In this document: one piece after another, positions 60,618-64,000 of the stretch
How the letters are laid out: each line of letters opens with the position of its first letter
How positions within the stretch are numbered: the stretch's first letter is position 1
NCBI GenBank assembly: GCA_029216955.1
Contig: JANAVB010029819.1
Span: 38,376,354 to 38,440,353 of the forward strand
Length of the DNA stretch: 64,000 nucleotides
Reading direction: 5' to 3'
DNA from: Iris pallida
Taxonomy: Eukaryota > Streptophyta > Magnoliopsida > Asparagales > Iridaceae
Translations under genes and position numbers: made by a program
Notes under the pieces: generated by a model
The model's input: only the letters and a program-made list of their open reading frames with translations
Database searches by the model: none
Told to the model about the DNA's origin: nothing

Positions 60618-61597
60618 GTGAGTTCATCCACCAGTGATGGTCCCTTGATTATCCGAGTCAAAGGATGTACTACTCCAAAAAGTACTCCAAAGCCTTTCAC
60701 AATCTGGGTTAAAAAGAAGAATCCTGATAAGGTCAAACCATTGACCATCACTCTCAGCAAAATACCTCGGGTAGAACCTGCTGAAGTCCATCCTCCCAAT
60801 CCTGAAGAGTTACCCTATGTGGCAAACTTGGCCAAGTCTGTAGCTCCTGTTCCAGACAATGATCCCTTCAATGAGTATATCAATACTCAAAATAATGTAC
60901 CTTCAGTGGATGATGTTATCCTTGAAGAAGAACTTGCATATTTTCTAAGTAAAGGTTTATCTTTGAATTACTCCGATGTCTACCAATCTGTAAACCAGTA
61001 CATAGATATAATATACGCCCTAGAGCACGATATAGGACCACATCTTTGCATGCCGGTTACGACACCTCGTCTGTAGGAAAAGTCTGGCCGGAAGATATCC
61101 ACTACTTCATCGTCCCAGCTAGAAAGAAGGGTGAAGAATTGATCATCTTCGGTCAAATAATTGGCAAAAGAAAGTTCGTTCTGGACTCTACTTCTCCTAA
61201 TCACAATACTGAAGTTGACTATGATTCAGGAAAAATGCAACTTTACCGATATAGTTGGCAGGCCAAGAATATCATCCAGAATATGGGATATAATATAAAA
61301 AACGACCAGGGGCTAAACTACGGTCAAGGACGACGATTGTCAATACGTCACTTTGCTCCTCCCGGCAAACCCGAGAACTATTATCGACAAAATGGTGTTG
61401 GTTTGGGTTACGTTACTCCTCCAACAACTCATGAAGGATCAGACATCGAAGCTGATCGTTGTTTTCATTCTTCTGATTCTTGTCTCTGGGATTCAGACTC
61501 CAGCATTGGAGACATGTTCAAAGCAACTTTGTCCGTCAATATGGTGTCAGTTGACCAAATTGTAGACGATGTCCAATCGATCGAGCTTGAGCAATAG
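60618..61597 (+). pseudogene. Tat element protease-RT linker with G-patch-like motif
   Basis: Two overlapping frames (60618-61076 and 61046-61597). In the second, WQAKNIIQNMGYNIKNDQGL followed by NYGQGRR (about 61255-61335) looks like a worn G-patch (MGY..GQGLG). Linkers at this position in Tat elements often carry such a motif. The rest is acidic and not recognised. Confidence 0.55.
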
Positions 61598-61659
61598 GCT
61601 CAAAAGATGGATCCTAGGTGGGAGTTATGTTTTGAATAACGTAAACCAACTACTGAAGA

Positions 61660-62950
61660 CGAAGTCGTCCAAGTTAATTTACGAGATGAAACATCTCTTA
61701 AACCAATCTTCATCAGAAAAAGTCTGTCTGGCGAAGAACGACAATCTTTTATACAGCTTATAAGAGAATACATTAACGTCTTTGCATGGAGCTGTGAAGA
61801 CATGCCAGGCTTGGACCCTAAAGTTGCTATGCACCGCCTAAATATCTCGTCCAAAGCTAAGCCAGTGAAGCAGCAGCAACGACGATTACGACAAGATATC
61901 ATGGAGGCCATCGAGAATAAAGTCAAGAAGCTTATTTCAAGCGGGTTCATTCGTGAAGAACAATACCCTGACTGGGTCGCTAACATTGTGCCAGTTATGA
62001 AAAAGAATGGTAAAGTTCGAGTCTGTATCGATTATCACAATTTGAACTCTGTATGCCCGAAAGATGAGTTCCCTCTACCGATCACCGATGTAATGATCGA
62101 CAATACTTGCGGCTTCGAGCGAATGTCCTTCATGAATGGATTCTCAGGCTACAACCAGATCAAGATGTTCCCATGGTGATGAGAAACACACATCTTTTCG
62201 AACACCATTGGAGATATACTGCTATACGGTGATGCCCTTTGATTGAAAAATACAGGGGCGACATACCAGCGAGCTATGAACACAATTTTTTACGATCATT
62301 TGTGCAAAACAATAGAATGCTACGTGGATGATATCGCAGTTAAAAGTCGTCTCGAGGGCAACTACCTCCAAGATTTGAGAACGGTGTTCAAACTAATGCG
62401 TGCACACCAACTCAAGATGAATCCAACCAAGTCTTTTCTTGGAGTCTCCAGCGGTAAGTTCCTTGGTTTTGTTATCACTTCAAAGGGTATACATCTTGAC
62501 CCGGAGAAAGTGAAAGCTATCATCGATATGTATCCCTCAAGAAATCTCAAAGAGCTACGTGGACTTCAAGGAAGGCTAGCCTATATCAGACGATTCATTT
62601 CAAATCTTTCTGGAAGGTGTCAACCGTTTACTCAGCTCATAAAGAAAGGAGTATCTTTTGTCTGGACTGAACAATGTCAACGCGTATTTGATGACATCAA
62701 GAAGTATCTCACAAGCCCTCCAGTATTGGTAGCTCCAATAATGGAAAAGCCCTTCTTGTTATATGTCCGTGCTATGGACCATTTCCTTGGTGCCCTATTA
62801 GCTCAGAAGAATGAAGGCGGCCATGAACAGACAATCTACTACCTCAGCCGCACGATGGTGGGTAATGAGCACAGATACACACCTGTAGAAAAGGAATGTC
62901 TCGTACTGATATTTTCTATCCCGAAGACGCGCCACTATGTGTCTAGGCAT
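61660..62950 (+). pseudogene. Tat element reverse transcriptase and first RNase H
   Basis: RT starts at about 61660 and is clear from 61802: VPVMKKNGKVRVCIDYHNLN and FPLPITDVMID. Motif A reads FMNGFSGYNQIKM, so the catalytic Asp is Asn (62135-62137). After lesions at 62179-62243 it resumes with KNTGATYQRAMN, catalytic YVDDIAVKS (62321-62347) and KFLGFVITSKGI. The RNase H part reads PFLLYVRAMDHFLGALLAQ (Val-Arg where Asp is expected near VSDTA) and YTPVEKECLVLIF. Confidence 0.87.
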
Positions 62951-63179
62951 ACTATCCACATCATATCTAAAGTCAATTCTTTCAGAATACTCATGACTAA
63001 ACCGGGTTCTCTTAATTCCCGTTTAGCTACATGGGCAATGTTGTTGACTCCATACGATATGATGTTCGTCCCTCAGAAGGCAGTAAAAGGCCAAGCGTTA
63101 GCTAATTTTCTAGCAGCTCATCTGGTGCCAGAATCTTCCAAACTCTACGATAAAATCCTAGAAGAAGTAGTGGAGTCTA

Positions 63180-63562
63180 ACACCGCAACCGAGAAAATCC
63201 CTATTTGGCGAATGTTCTTTGATGGTACATCAAGAACAGGACCTAAAGAAAATATCGTGGCTGGAGTAGGCATCGTGCTTGTGTCACCCGACCATCTGGT
63301 TATACACCGTGCATATTCTATCGTGGAACCCTTTACTAACAACTTGGCCAAATATAATGTCCTACTGATCGGCCTTCAACTAGAAAAACAACTAGGAGTT
63401 GACTATCTAGAAGCTTACGATGATTCTAAGCTAATAGTTAGTCAGGTCCGAGGGGATTATGAAGTTCGTCAAGTAAGACCTCATCCCATATCACAAAGCG
63501 ACAATCGAATTGGCTTCTACTTTTGTTGGATTCTTCATCGAGCATGTGCCTTGACTACATAA
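63180..63562 (+). pseudogene. Tat element second (archaeal-type) RNase H
   Basis: FFDGTSRTGPKENIVAGVGI gives the first catalytic Asp. FTNNLAKYNVLLIGLQL has Lys where AEYEAL-type Glu is expected. YDDSKLIVSQVRGDYE follows. The frame is lost after about 63475, so the C-terminus is out of frame. Confidence 0.83.
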
Positions 63563-64000
63563 TATAGAAATAGATGCTTTAGCCGGTCTTACTGCTTCCT
63601 TGACCTTTCCTACCAATACTCAGCATTCGATCACAGTATTTTGTCGAGAACTATTCTGTGTGAAAGATGCCTTGCATATTCATCACAGTTATGCAACAGA
63701 AATAAACGTCAATGTTAAAGACTGGAGATTTTCTTTCGTAGACTACGCCATCTACGGAATCCTCTCTGAGGACCCAAAGGAAGCAGTGTCTGTCTAAAGG
63801 CAATCCCTTAGATTTTACTATGATACAGCTACCAAAATGCTGTACCGACGCCCTTACGACGGGCTACTGTTATGATGTTTATCAGACAGAGAAGCCAAAC
63901 ATGCACTCCATGACACTCACGACGGAGTTTGTGGTGCACATCAATCAGGCCCCAAATTACAAGATCGCTTCAGACGAATGGGTTATTATTGGCCCACGAT
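63560..64000 (+). pseudogene. Tat element integrase, N-terminal part, cut by window
   Basis: After NIEIDALAGLTAS the frame 63600-63797 continues to a TAA after VSV. Beyond it HALHDTHDGVCGAHQSGPKL and RFRRMGYYWP read as the integrase zinc-binding (H2C2) segment. The catalytic core lies past the window. Confidence 0.75.

Larger units (their letters stand above)
54386..64000 (+). mobile_element. Ty3/gypsy Tat-lineage element, 3' end outside window
   Basis: Order: LTR, primer site, leader ORF, gag, protease, linker, reverse transcriptase, RNase H, second RNase H, integrase start. A second, archaeal-type RNase H after the first is the mark of the Tat lineage. The element is at least 9.6 kb. Stops and frame changes occur in each gene. 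Confidence 0.88.

Overview
The window is nuclear DNA of a flowering plant, probably a monocot. It holds one recognisable host gene, at 2.4-3.8 kb, whose third codon positions are very GC-rich as in many monocots. Nearly everything else is transposable-element DNA. Species cannot be fixed from the sequence alone.

Layout: (1) 0-4.3 kb: short tandem repeats, a ~0.8 kb long-inverted-repeat element, then a BAHD acyltransferase gene with TATA box and CA-rich leader, complete in homology but broken by four frame changes. (2) 4290-11714: Copia element A on the + strand, with TG..CA LTRs and a perfect TTTAG duplication. (3) 11.7-16.9 kb: decayed repeats, a Harbinger-type MITE with TAA duplication and copy 1 of a dispersed repeat. 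(4) 17009-25286: Ty3/gypsy chromovirus C on the - strand, two 1666-bp LTRs, ATTAT duplication and tRNA-iMet primer site. (5) 26135-31065: sequence D, best read as a 4.93-kb solo LTR (TTAGT duplication) inside older repeat DNA. (6) 32593-40320: Copia element B on the - strand, same family as A, TGTAT/TCTAT duplication. (7) 40.3-46.4 kb: AT-rich DNA with two non-autonomous hAT elements (8-bp duplications), a tRNA-derived SINE with a 15-bp duplication and a second SINE-like copy, long TA/GA microsatellites and a MITE with a hexanucleotide core. (8) 46392-50127: non-autonomous CACTA element (ATT duplication) carrying gene-like fragments on its minus strand. (9) about 52.07-53.81 kb: Pack-MULE-type element with a captured leucine-rich-repeat gene fragment. 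(10) about 54.39 kb to the window end: 5' part of a Tat-lineage Ty3/gypsy element on the + strand: 2.1-kb LTR, primer site, leader ORF, gag, protease, linker, reverse transcriptase, RNase H, second RNase H and the start of integrase.

All five coding retroelement regions contain stops, frame changes or lost catalytic residues, so no intact autonomous element is visible. A has mostly indels; B has mostly C-to-T type nonsense changes. I see no wholly new coding system. The most unusual structures are the repeated hairpins with paired base changes in the 3' noncoding part of the Copia family, the giant solo LTR, the two gene-fragment-carrying DNA transposons, the 182-bp palindrome in the CACTA end and the dispersed ATGCGCCC words of the Tat element. 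Percentages and alignments are by eye.
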